A DNA stretch of 64,000 nucleotides from Paramoeba atlantica (taxonomy: Eukaryota; Discosea). A model generated the notes under the pieces. It saw only the letters and a program-made list of their open reading frames with translations. It was not told the DNA's origin and made no database searches. The DNA is taken from contig CDRNVI010000053.1 of the NCBI GenBank assembly GCA_977017575.1, positions 372,001 to 436,000 on the forward strand, in the 5' to 3' direction. This document shows positions 36,775-45,851 of this stretch, in pieces (the first letter of the stretch is position 1; the number at the start of each line of letters is the position of its first letter). The position numbers were made by a program, and so were the translations under genes.

Positions 36775-38334
36775 CAGGGGTGCAAATCAGATGCTGGAGG
36801 GGGGGGTCTAAAATTAGCAATGTTTGCGCAATTTTGAAAAATAATAGCGCATTCGAGAGCTCTCGCAGAGATCTATGTATTTGGATAGGCGGTTTCCCGG
36901 GGTGTAACGGGGTGGTCAACTGAGGAGAAGCCCAAAAACGTCAAAATGCAAAAAATGAAAGAAAAATTTTGTACGTTCAATAATTACAACTTTCCCCTTT
37001 TTTTCTACTACTATGTCGAAACGCCGCGGAATGCTGTTTAAAGTGTTTATGAGCATGTCATGACCATCTGTTTTAATGTAATCAACCGCCTTTTCAATAG
37101 AATACAAAAGTTCAGTCCTATTTTCTGGGTTTGTACCATCTTTAATAAAGGTGTCCATGATGTCCCAAATGTTTTCAATAGGGTTAAGATCTGGGGATTT
37201 TGGGGGAAAGTCTAAAACAAAGACTTGGTTTTCTCGAAAGGTTTTAAAGGTGCCATTGTGACAAGGAGCATTACCCATGGCAACTCTAGTACCGCTATGA
37301 CGCTTCAAGTAACTTAAGAAACCTCCCCTTTTTGTCATAGCTGCTTTAAAAACATTTGAAGTAATCGTAACTTTCCCATTTCTGTCCCTGTTGGGAAAGA
37401 TGTGATAAAAAACTCCATAAATAAGGCTTATACCCATCCAAACGTTTACTCCATCCCCCCCAAACCATTTTTGCGCAGCTTTTAGGGGTGGCTTGGGGGG
37501 TCACTCGCTCGGCAAATGTAAGAACGGCTTTCGCACCCAAGTTGACAAGTGAACTTTTTTTCGTCACACCAAATAATGTGACGAAGCTGTGCGACGGACC
37601 ACTTCTGCATTTTCAGTGCAAATGTTAGTCGCTTGGCCTTGTGAACTTCAGTTAAGAACAGGCCTTTAGTAAAAGATCGTTGGATCATCCCTTCGTCCTT
37701 CAAAAAATTTACTAGGGTCGGCCTGCTGCAGGAGAAACCACTTTTCCTAACCTCTCGAAGAATAAAACTCCACGAGGGACAACCTCGCGCACTTGTCGCG
37801 TTGGACGCGTCAATAATTTCGCGGCATGCCTCAAGAAGCTCCGGCGTTGTCACAGTGCGTTCGCGAGGAGGCGTAGCACGTTCAACATCCCCGGTTTCCT
37901 CAAATCGCTTAACCCACAACTTAACAGTGCTGTCGTGGACGCCTTGTCTTTAGCAAGTGGCACTGTAAGAGTTTGTATTCTCGTAATCTTTAGCGAGAAG
38001 CATCCTGTGTGAATATTTTGTGTGCCCCGGGGGTTCATGTGATCTATCAGATAAGCTTTTACTGTTTTGCTTAGAGAGGGATCGCTTTTGCGGCATAATA
38101 GTGAGCTGAAAAACAAAAAAACACGGAAAAATCTGCAAAAATTGAAAAATCTGCAACGTTTAGGGGGGTAAAAAACCTTTAAAAAAATATCTTTTTCAAA
38201 TTTGTTTTCTTTTAACGTGATAATAGCGCCGAAACATAGATCTCTGCAAGAGCTCTCGAATGCGCTATTATTTTTCAAAATTGCGCAAACATTGCTAATT
38301 TTAGACCCCCCCCAGCATCTGATTTGCACCCCTG
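36775..38334 (-). mobile_element. Tc1-like DNA transposon, decayed, 1560 bp with ~130-bp inverted ends
   Basis: Both ends begin CAGGGGTGCAAATCAGATGC (right end inverted) and are bordered by TA (36773-36774, 38335-38336). The inverted arms run ~130 bases through CGCATTCGAGAGCTCTCGCA. The transposase is on the minus strand in pieces: 38156-37950 (N-terminal basic part), 37919-37482 (helix-turn-helix region, first catalytic Asp in IIWCDEKKF), 37437-36916 (AMGNAPCHNG and PPKSPDLNPIENIWD). The frame changes at least twice, and the usual second Asp (DNAPCH) is Gly here, so it cannot encode an active enzyme. Confidence 0.87.
36916..37919 (-). pseudogene. Tc1-like transposase, broken
   Basis: Two main frames, 37919-37482 and 37437-36916, cover the DNA-binding and DDE catalytic parts. 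The conserved residues seen are Asp in WCDEKKF and Glu in NPIENIW; the second Asp is replaced by Gly (GTRVAMGNAPCHNG). The two frames are not collinear, so a frameshift separates them near 37440-37490. Belongs to the element 36775-38334. Confidence 0.8.
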
Positions 38335-38696
38335 TATATTTACACATGTATTTACATGTATATTGAACGTAGTGGAAATTAACTGAATGTAGATTAATAC
38401 TGGATTGTCAGCAACATAAGAGTGTTTGACAGGTACATGGAAAGATCACATCACTTTGCATTCTTACAGCGTGGATTCGCGGCTTAGCCATCGCATAGGA
38501 GAGGGTTCAGTTCAGAAAGATATTGTGTATGATTGACAGCTATCTTCCGATGTTGGACATGCACAGAATCGCACAAATAACCCATATCATCCTATATAAA
38601 GAGTAGCAAAAATATTAGTCTATTTATTACCTGGTTTTGTTCTTTTGTTGGATAGTTTTCCATTTTACTGTCGTAGTGCTGTATTCAGTCTATAAA

Positions 38697-39188
38697 ATGC
38701 GGAAAATCACCGCCCCACTTCTGGAAATTACTGAATTTTTCGTGCATAAGAGCGCAGTATACAGTATTAATGTTTTTAATATGATTTCCACTACCCTAAC
38801 AGTTCGGCGAGCAAGAAAGACTAAATTACATCGAAAAATGAAACGATCACAAGATGACTTAGATGAAAATTTAGGAAAGGTGGAAAACCGACTCTTCACG
38901 AAAGTCAGACACGCGGTAGAAACCAAAGTTCACATACCCCCTGAAGTTCTGAGAGGTATAATTACACCAGAATTACGTGCCTTAGAGGCGGACCTTTGTG
39001 GACATGAGCTTCAATCATCAAGCGCTGATTTAAGTAGTGTACCAACAGTGTATGTTGATGATAGCTCACCAAAGAATTACGCCATTCCAAGACGAATGAT
39101 AAGGAGACGGAGAAATCTCTCTTGGCTACGGCTTCGAAATAAGAGATACACTGTTAAAGATGCACTAGGCTCTTTCAAAACTTTATGA
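38697..39188 (+). CDS. Unknown basic protein, 163 aa
   Basis: The first in-frame ATG is at 38697, after two pyrimidine-AG sites (TTTTACTGTCGTAG, TATTCAG). The protein has an N-terminal helix, then a very basic middle (VRRARKTKLHRKMKRSQDDL) and a basic end (PRRMIRRRRNLSWLRLRNKR). The charge pattern suggests an RNA- or ribosome-associated protein, perhaps mitochondrial, but I recognise no family. It lies just after the transposon. Confidence 0.65.
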   Translation: MRKITAPLLEITEFFVHKSAVYSINVFNMISTTLTVRRARKTKLHRKMKRSQDDLDENLGKVENRLFTKVRHAVETKVHIPPEVLRGIITPELRALEADLCGHELQSSSADLSSVPTVYVDDSSPKNYAIPRRMIRRRRNLSWLRLRNKRYTVKDALGSFKTL

Positions 39189-39380
39189 ACATTTTCTATA
39201 ACGAAGTCCATATGAGCGTCTAATACATTTGAAAGCAACGAAATAAATCCAATGGTACATCCCTCATAATGACCCTACTAACTCTCTTAAAAACTAATGT
39301 ATTGCGGGACAACGTACACGTATTAAAGAAAAGCCTTTTTCACGCAAAAACATTTTTTTATTCCATGAAATCTTGACTTT

Positions 39381-39387
39381 GATCTAG
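39381..39387 (+). promoter_or_regulatory. Putative trans-splice acceptor for the KREPA-like gene
   Basis: TTGACTTTGATCTAG ends at 39387, four bases before the ATG at 39392. Confidence 0.4.
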
Positions 39388-39391
39388 CATA

Positions 39392-40759
39392 ATGCGTGGT
39401 AAAAACTTTTATCAGTTCCTTCAACGCTCGGCACATGCAAACAAATGCATCAAGTCTGCACCTACGTCTATACCAGCAGTCTTTTCCAACGTACCTCCTG
39501 TTTCTCTATATAGATCCACCGGAAGATTGTGTTCTGTTTCGAAAAAGAATGCTCTCTTTTCAATAAAGACAGATTCTAGCACAATTGCATCTTTGCCCGC
39601 AATGGTTCGCTGCACGAAATGTGGACGACGTTTCACCACTCGGCAGGAACTTGAAACACATACTTATCGTAGTCATCCGCCAAGAACTCGGGCCGAACCT
39701 TCTACCGCTAAAGCTCAGGAAATTGTTTTCAAAAAAGAGCAGGAAGCAGGCACCACTTCGCATTCTACCGTTGCTAACAATAGCACGACCACCTCCACTT
39801 CAGTACTGAATCGTGTGACATCAGTTCCAGATTTAAACGCGGCAAATGAGAGCGTGAAGCCAGCGAAAACGTCTTCTTCCAAAGATGGTAACACTTGCAT
39901 TTTGTGCAATTTGCCGAATTCAAGCCACGAAGAGTTAAGCATACATAAAAAATCAATTGAACACCGCAACACTGCGCGCGATTACTTTGGTGGAGAGCAT
40001 ATTCTTAATTCGGATGGAGATATCGATGGACCATCTGAACTGGTTCAAGAGTTATTGCAGAAGATTCAACAAAGGAGGGTCCTTGAAAAAGAACTTTCGG
40101 AGTTGAGCACTGAAATTGGCGAGCGAAGTGCTGAAACACCTTCTCGTGTTGCGACGGATCTCTCACAAACTACAACTCCTCTGATGGGAATACCACTTTC
40201 GTATCCGTATAAGTTTGTGCCAGATTTTTCGCGAAGCCTGACCTCTGATAAGCCCAATGTAGATGTTACCAAGGAGTCTGCATCCTCCGAAGGGAGCTGC
40301 ACCAGTCCGGGCACTGTAGACAAAAAGGACACATCCAGATTTACCAGCTTCGTGAATACGGCAACTCTTATTGGCACTGTACATCGACAGATACTTTGCA
40401 GTTTTCGCGGTGGCGAGCCCTCAGCGAAGTTTTACGTACTCGTGCGCAGAAGTGTTTTGTCGTCAGGTCTTTCAGATGAATCATCGGAGGAAGCTCAACG
40501 CAAAGCATGCGCTGAAAACGCGTCGCTCCCCCGAGTTATTGAAGAAGAAAGCTTCACGGTCGAATGCCGCGGAGAGCGTTGGTGCAAGCTCGTACAAAAC
40601 TGTCTGTTTAGCGGAGTACTTGTTCATATACAGGGCCGACTTTCTATGCGTCCCCAGTTCCATGAAGAAGATGCCACTTACACTTACAACGCTGTTGTAG
40701 AAGTGAATCAGTGCGAAGGCATAGTAACCGTATTGATGACGAGTGAACCAACAACCTAG
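39392..40759 (+). CDS. KREPA: KREPA-like editosome protein: two C2H2 fingers plus OB-fold
   Basis: 455 residues from the ATG at 39392. The start (MRGKNFYQFLQRSAHANKCI) reads as a mitochondrial presequence. Zinc finger 1 is CTKCGRRFTTRQELETHTYR-SH (~74-95), finger 2 is CILCNLPNSSHEELSIHKKS-IEH (~169-191). The last ~130 residues form a single-strand-binding-type OB-fold (ATLIGTVHRQILCSF, then FTVECRGERWCKLV and VLVHIQGRLSMRPQF, ending GIVTVLM). Two separated C2H2 fingers and a C-terminal OB-fold are the layout of KREPA1-3, structural subunits of the kinetoplastid RNA editing core complex. Which paralogue cannot be told; the length is nearest KREPA3 or KREPA2. Confidence 0.74.
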   Translation: MRGKNFYQFLQRSAHANKCIKSAPTSIPAVFSNVPPVSLYRSTGRLCSVSKKNALFSIKTDSSTIASLPAMVRCTKCGRRFTTRQELETHTYRSHPPRTRAEPSTAKAQEIVFKKEQEAGTTSHSTVANNSTTTSTSVLNRVTSVPDLNAANESVKPAKTSSSKDGNTCILCNLPNSSHEELSIHKKSIEHRNTARDYFGGEHILNSDGDIDGPSELVQELLQKIQQRRVLEKELSELSTEIGERSAETPSRVATDLSQTTTPLMGIPLSYPYKFVPDFSRSLTSDKPNVDVTKESASSEGSCTSPGTVDKKDTSRFTSFVNTATLIGTVHRQILCSFRGGEPSAKFYVLVRRSVLSSGLSDESSEEAQRKACAENASLPRVIEEESFTVECRGERWCKLVQNCLFSGVLVHIQGRLSMRPQFHEEDATYTYNAVVEVNQCEGIVTVLMTSEPTT

Positions 40760-41048
40760 ACTTTATGAGATTTCTACAGTTCTGATCATGATTTTTCTGT
40801 CTTGTCGAGCGTCGGTTGGTAATTATTTCGTGCGAATGACAAAAAACTATCGCACATCAATAAAACAATTTTTCGCAAACGGATTCCTTTTTCGGTAAAA
40901 TTAACTGAAGTAAAAGCGCTAATTAGTATTTCACGCTAAAGAAGGTTCCTTTAACATAAACTAGGTCATGTGTCTCTCGTAATTCCTACATTCGGATCTC
41001 TCATCTTGTGTAGATCTCTCCCTATACATTTTACGCACTCTACCTCTT

Positions 41049-42587
41049 ATGTCGAACATACCCTCATATATGAGAGGTACAATGACCTCAAAATGCAAAG
41101 CGCAGGAGCAAAGTTTGCGAAGTAGCACATTACTTGGAAACAACAAGAGGGGAAACAATTCTTTGTCAAGGTCTTTTACCTTCACTCGACCGAACTTTAC
41201 GAAGCCACTTGACGTGCAGCAACAATGCAGTGAACTGAAAACAGGACAAAAGATCGGATTATATCCACTTTCTTCAGAGAGTGACACACGCTATTTTCGT
41301 CGAAGAGGATGTCCCCAAGCGGATGGTATATCGAACTCCGATGCACATCATACAACACATATTCTTGATTCCGGGAAAGCGCCACTTCTGCCCGCATACA
41401 TTGAGTCAACTACTCCTTTACCCGGTGATGTCCCACGAATACAAAGACGTCCTTGTCCTAGAGCCCGAACCACTCCTTGTGCTTCTCTTGTAGAAATTTC
41501 GGAAGGCCTTGCTACGAGCCGTAGTGATAGCTCTACCCATGCCAGCGGCCGCAGGTGCAGTTCCTCGAGCCGCAAGGCCTACTCTAATTTATTGAGCGGT
41601 CCTCCGATCGTTGTTCCCCCCAACAATCATGTGGCTCCGCGTCCATATTGGGTACGTGGAAATGAGACCACACAGTCAGGCATGTCTTGCGGTCGCCGCA
41701 GCGCTCGATCCTGTTCGGTAACTCAAGTCGACACACGTCGGACGCTATTGTGTGGTGAGAGCGGCTCCGTGGGGCCTACCCCAATTCTACCCTCTGTTGG
41801 TCGGCAGGACTCTACCAGTGTCAGCTTACCCGTTCGTACCCACCCTACATGCCGCTCTGCGCGTCAAAACTCCAGTAACCTACTTAATTTCGTCCATGGA
41901 ACGCCGTGCGCCTCGGATTCAACCCCCCGTGGAGGACTCCGTCGCTCCACCTCCATGTCCCAACCCCCTACAGCCCATGTGTTACAACAACACATCGGCA
42001 CCGAACCAGCACATCCCACAAACCCTACAACAGCAGCAGCACCAGCAGCAGCAACTACAGTCTTCACCCCCCTGACACGTCAACCCGTGGCTTCCCACCC
42101 CCAATCCGTACCTTCCCATCACCACCACCATCACCACAACAACAACCCCCTCCTTCCCGGAGCCTCCCCACACGATGATCCCACGCCCCGTCGCTTCTCC
42201 CTTCGCCCCATGTCCGGCCCCCCTCCCTTCACCCCCCCTCCCCTCCCCCCCCTCCGTCTCCCCAACCTGGCCATGAAACGCGCTGCCTCCGCGCGTCGAG
42301 GCGCCAGTGACGTGTTCCATTTCAAGGCGCCAGAGGCCAACACCCGTGACCCGGTGGGGGGACGCGCCACGGGGCGTCGGTCGGTAGCGGGGAGAGGCCA
42401 CGGGGGGAGGGGGGGGGACCCTGGGGTTTCGGGAGGGGGGAGGCACCCGGGGCGGTACAACGGCGCCCCGGCGTTTACGGTGAACCTTCGCTCGTTTACG
42501 ACGTTGGAGCCGTGGGGGAGGGGACGGAAAGAGGTGGGGGGAGGAAAGAGGTGGGGGGAGGGGGGGAAGGCGTATGGGTTTGGGTAG
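41049..42587 (+). CDS. Low-complexity Ser/Pro/Arg/His protein, 512 aa, unknown
   Basis: The ATG at 41049 opens 512 residues, mostly disordered: Ser/Arg-rich first half, Ala/Thr/Gln-rich and then a His run (SHHHHHHHHNNN-type, ~355), a Pro-rich block (PPPFTPPPLPPLRLP, ~395) and a Gly/Arg-rich end (GRGHGGRGGDPGVSGGGRHP). A more ordered strip, APAFTVNLRSFTTLEPW (~477-493), sits near the end. The last ~300 bases are C-rich then G-rich, so part of the apparent protein may be low-complexity DNA read through; a real N-terminal gene with an uncertain end is likely. RGG-like tails bind RNA. No function assigned. Confidence 0.5.
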   Translation: MSNIPSYMRGTMTSKCKAQEQSLRSSTLLGNNKRGNNSLSRSFTFTRPNFTKPLDVQQQCSELKTGQKIGLYPLSSESDTRYFRRRGCPQADGISNSDAHHTTHILDSGKAPLLPAYIESTTPLPGDVPRIQRRPCPRARTTPCASLVEISEGLATSRSDSSTHASGRRCSSSSRKAYSNLLSGPPIVVPPNNHVAPRPYWVRGNETTQSGMSCGRRSARSCSVTQVDTRRTLLCGESGSVGPTPILPSVGRQDSTSVSLPVRTHPTCRSARQNSSNLLNFVHGTPCASDSTPRGGLRRSTSMSQPPTAHVLQQHIGTEPAHPTNPTTAAAPAAATTVFTPLTRQPVASHPQSVPSHHHHHHHNNNPLLPGASPHDDPTPRRFSLRPMSGPPPFTPPPLPPLRLPNLAMKRAASARRGASDVFHFKAPEANTRDPVGGRATGRRSVAGRGHGGRGGDPGVSGGGRHPGRYNGAPAFTVNLRSFTTLEPWGRGRKEVGGGKRWGEGGKAYGFG

Positions 42588-42640
42588 AGAAAGGGAGAGG
42601 GAGGGGGAGGGGGGGTAACGTGTAGGGGTAGTGAAAAGCA
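41900..42640. repeat. C-rich to G-rich low-complexity tract
   Basis: From about 41900 to 42260 the + strand is strongly C-rich (CCACCTCCATGTCCCAACC, many CCC runs); from about 42340 to 42620 it turns G-rich (runs of 5-9 G such as GGGGGGAGGGGGGGGGACCC). Such tracts can form G-quadruplex or C-rich structures on either strand. Confidence 0.75.
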
Positions 42641-42998
42641 AAGGTGGGTTTGTTTTTTCTGTGGTTGTTTGGATGGGTAGAATAGAGGAGAGTTGTGAAT
42701 GGCTTGAATGTAGTAATATGGAGTGTATTTATCGTTCTAGATAGTAACTTTTGAAGTGTCAACGGGTATGATGATTCAAGTGATTTCAGAGACGCGCATG
42801 CGGAGTACATTACATGAGTAGTTATGTACATCCTTGAACTGAGTAGCCTACCATTGGAAGTACATGTAGTAGATTCCGCTTGTAAATTACATGTTAACCC
42901 TTATGGACATGGTCATTGTTCGCTTATAAATATTAATAGGCTTTAAATATTAATATATATTCTTATGCTGGCAAATTTAACTTTTCTTTTGAAGACTT
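42588..42998. other. Intergenic stretch and leader of the TruD-like gene
   Basis: Begins in the G-rich tract, then AT-rich spacer. CTTTTCTTTTGAAG with AG at 42993-42994 is a plausible trans-splice acceptor before the ATG at 42999. Confidence 0.5.
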
Positions 42999-45563
42999 AT
43001 GTTCGTATCTCTAATGTATAGAACATATAGAAAAAGCGTTCAAACTCGCCTTGACGATAAAATAGATCTGATTTCTTTGTTCGAATCTAAAGCAAAACTT
43101 CGGAACTTTGAGCAGGTGTCTACTCGAAACGTTATGCCTGGTACTGAAGATTGCGCCGCGCCTAACGCACAACAGGCTTTTGAACACATCAGGAAGGAGT
43201 TTAGCGTGAGAAACGACCAAAATAATATGCCGTTTTGCGGTAAGACGCTGCGAATTGCAAGGGAATCTTGTCTCAAGGCCGTAGGAGAGTGTACTAACAA
43301 TGCTGTAGAAAGACAATATAACAACACGTCAAAAAGTAGAAAAATGTCTGATATGTTCGTACACTCTAGCGATGCCAAGATGGGTAGTACAAAGCCATGT
43401 ACCAGCAGTTCTAATACGGAGAAGGCTTTTGCAATTCGTGATAATGTAAATGGAAAGATATTGAATTCGCAAACTGTGCAACACACTGTGTCTGAAAAAA
43501 GGTTTTCAAAAGAACTGACTGAGGTTTTTTCTACTGTGAAAAGGAATGTTGAAAAGCAAAATAATGTCCGCGAGTACAATGTTATACTACTTAACTGCCT
43601 AAAGAATCAGATAATGCCTGCGCAACAAACTTTACTTGAACGATCGGTGAAGAAAGCGCGTACTTTGTATTCAAAGAACAAACAAGAAAAGGTATTGAAT
43701 CTATTACCTGAGGCTGAGTGGCGTTCAATGAAGAGTCTTCCGAATGACCATACATTAGATTTAGAAACGGGTCGCCTATGCAATATCTCCCGCTCTTTTC
43801 AAAGGACTCGTTCAACGTGTCAGAGGACCGAAATAGCAGATGTTCAAATTAACGAAATTACTAGCAACGGAAAAATAGTATTTTCGCCGTCTAATGATAA
43901 TACTCGAAGTGTGGTACCGGCTAGTGAGAACCATCGATATCTCTTATGCGTCTTACATGGTACGGGCAAAGGTACTACACAAGCCATAGAAACGTTGTCC
44001 AGCGTTTTCCGGATTTCAAAAGAGCGGTTTTCGACTACACAGCTTCACGAACGTAATGTTGTTTTCTCGCAGCTAATTTCTATTGAATTTAAGCAACCCG
44101 CTGATAAATTCGTCACACTTGTGAAACGTATCAATAACTGTCAAACTCACCTAATAAAGCTTTGTCCTTTTTCTTGGGAAAGAAATAAACTGCAGGTCGG
44201 AAATTTAAAAGGAAATTATTACTCACTGCTTCTTCGCCATTTCAAGGACAGGACATCAACTCTGGAGCGTCATGTTTCAACTTTGGGCTCAAATGGATTT
44301 ATTAACTATTTCAGTCAGCGTCGATTTGGGTTTTGTTCCTTTGGAAACCATCTAATTGGTCTTTGTGTAGCACGGAAAGACTTTGAGACGGCTTTAACAA
44401 TGATAGTGCAAAATGAAGCCGAGCGTATTGGAACGACAGATGTTCAGTCGATATTTTCTCGTCATCCATGGGTGCAACAGTTTACCTCTGTTCTATGTGA
44501 CAAAAAAGAGGGTGAAAATATTCTGGAATCAATTTATCATAGTCTTCCGATTTCGGAACGAATGTTACATTTTACGGCGCTTAGGAGTTATCTGTGGAAT
44601 TTATTGGCATCTTGCCGATACAGCGCTGCGTTGGTTGACTCTACAAGTGCCTGTGTAGGTGACCTCATTGGTGGCGACAGCCCTGGGATGAGCGCCGTTT
44701 CGTGGGAAAATGTCGATTCTGAAACACCTACTCTAAACAACCACGACAATGTCCATAATCTCCTAGCTCAGCGGTTTCCCAGAGACACAGTGAATTCTAA
44801 ACTTATTACAGAAGTGGATTCTCAAGATCTGGCCACGACCACCAGTATTGAGCAAGTTCTCGTGGCAATACCGTTGAATCCATCCTCACCTTGTTGCTCC
44901 CTTGAAAAAGAAATGTGCAAATCCTTACATATCCGTAAAGGTAATCTTTTACGAAATTTTGGTCTTACTGAAATATTGCGTTCCAAAGATTGCAATGCAG
45001 AATATCGCTACATTATAGCTCGTCCACGAAAATATAGTATCTTTGTAATACCGGAAAGTGAAAAATTAGAGTCAAGTATCCGATTGCGCTCCGATCAAAA
45101 TATCGCATGCACGTCCGAACCACTGCTGTCGCGTACAGAACTCGCCGGTTCACTTCTATCCCTTCGTTTATTTTCTTCATGTTGTCGGGCAGCAAGAGCG
45201 AAGACAACACTTTACGGTTCGTATGCCAGAAGAGGAACTCGAGCTGCAGCTATTGGTTTCATGTTACCTTATCCATCTATGTGCTCTGCCGCCCTTCGAG
45301 AAGTCGTCCGTTTTAAGCGACAAGTACAAAGGTGGCCAGTATGTGGTGCTGAAGGTGATCACGAAGAACCGGCGCAGAGGCCCGTTCGGTTGCGGGAGGT
45401 TGCTAATCTTGACCAACAAGAAGACGTACGCCACGAAGGTGACTACTTGAAGATAGGGTTTCATAGAAAGAGTTTAAGAAATGCTACAAATCAAAAGCTC
45501 ACGGGGACACATCGAGATAAGCTGAAGAAAAAGTTTGAATGGGATGTTGACAAATTGAGTTGA
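42999..45563 (+). CDS. PUS7: TruD/PUS7-like tRNA pseudouridine synthase, divergent active site
   Basis: 854 residues. TruD hallmarks: LLCVLHGTGKGTTQAIETLS (~310), a catalytic-loop equivalent FSTTQLHERNVVFSQLISIE (~345-364), NGFINYFSQRRFGFCSFGNH (~432-451) and the C-terminal GFMLPYPSMCSAALREVV (~753). In PUS7 the catalytic loop is MGTKDKRAITVQ; lined up here it gives TTQLHERNVVFSQ, so the essential Asp is Glu351 and the preceding Gly is Gln. The N-terminal ~300 residues are unmatched. The family converts uridine 13 (and other sites) to pseudouridine in RNA. A protein with Glu in this spot may be inactive or adapted to binding. Confidence 0.7.
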   Translation: MFVSLMYRTYRKSVQTRLDDKIDLISLFESKAKLRNFEQVSTRNVMPGTEDCAAPNAQQAFEHIRKEFSVRNDQNNMPFCGKTLRIARESCLKAVGECTNNAVERQYNNTSKSRKMSDMFVHSSDAKMGSTKPCTSSSNTEKAFAIRDNVNGKILNSQTVQHTVSEKRFSKELTEVFSTVKRNVEKQNNVREYNVILLNCLKNQIMPAQQTLLERSVKKARTLYSKNKQEKVLNLLPEAEWRSMKSLPNDHTLDLETGRLCNISRSFQRTRSTCQRTEIADVQINEITSNGKIVFSPSNDNTRSVVPASENHRYLLCVLHGTGKGTTQAIETLSSVFRISKERFSTTQLHERNVVFSQLISIEFKQPADKFVTLVKRINNCQTHLIKLCPFSWERNKLQVGNLKGNYYSLLLRHFKDRTSTLERHVSTLGSNGFINYFSQRRFGFCSFGNHLIGLCVARKDFETALTMIVQNEAERIGTTDVQSIFSRHPWVQQFTSVLCDKKEGENILESIYHSLPISERMLHFTALRSYLWNLLASCRYSAALVDSTSACVGDLIGGDSPGMSAVSWENVDSETPTLNNHDNVHNLLAQRFPRDTVNSKLITEVDSQDLATTTSIEQVLVAIPLNPSSPCCSLEKEMCKSLHIRKGNLLRNFGLTEILRSKDCNAEYRYIIARPRKYSIFVIPESEKLESSIRLRSDQNIACTSEPLLSRTELAGSLLSLRLFSSCCRAARAKTTLYGSYARRGTRAAAIGFMLPYPSMCSAALREVVRFKRQVQRWPVCGAEGDHEEPAQRPVRLREVANLDQQEDVRHEGDYLKIGFHRKSLRNATNQKLTGTHRDKLKKKFEWDVDKLS

Positions 45564-45851
45564 TTTTCCCACATAGCGGTGAAGCGAGCTGTGTTGTCTT
45601 TTATTATAAAAGACCTATACAATATAGGTGGTGAGAATTTATTCCCAGGTTCCCGGGCGAAACGCTTCCTTTATAAAGTTTACTTTCCAATTTTTACAGA
45701 TTTTATTTGTCCAATATATTTGCTTCTCCAATTCGAGTACCCCCCACTAATAGTGCCGTTCGGCTAATACCTGGGGTACGATAAGTGGGGCTCAGCATAT
45801 CAACTTGATAGTGATAACGATTGACTAGCCGTTATTGTGTACAAGTTAAAT
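45564..45851. other. Intergenic stretch, nothing recognised
   Basis: Contains a CCCCCCACTAATAGTG palindrome-like segment near 45740. No gene. Confidence 0.4.

Noticed and set aside
41982-42641. 219-residue minus-strand Pro-rich frame
   Set aside because: It is the complement of the C/G-rich tract, where all frames stay open because stops are rare. Low complexity only.
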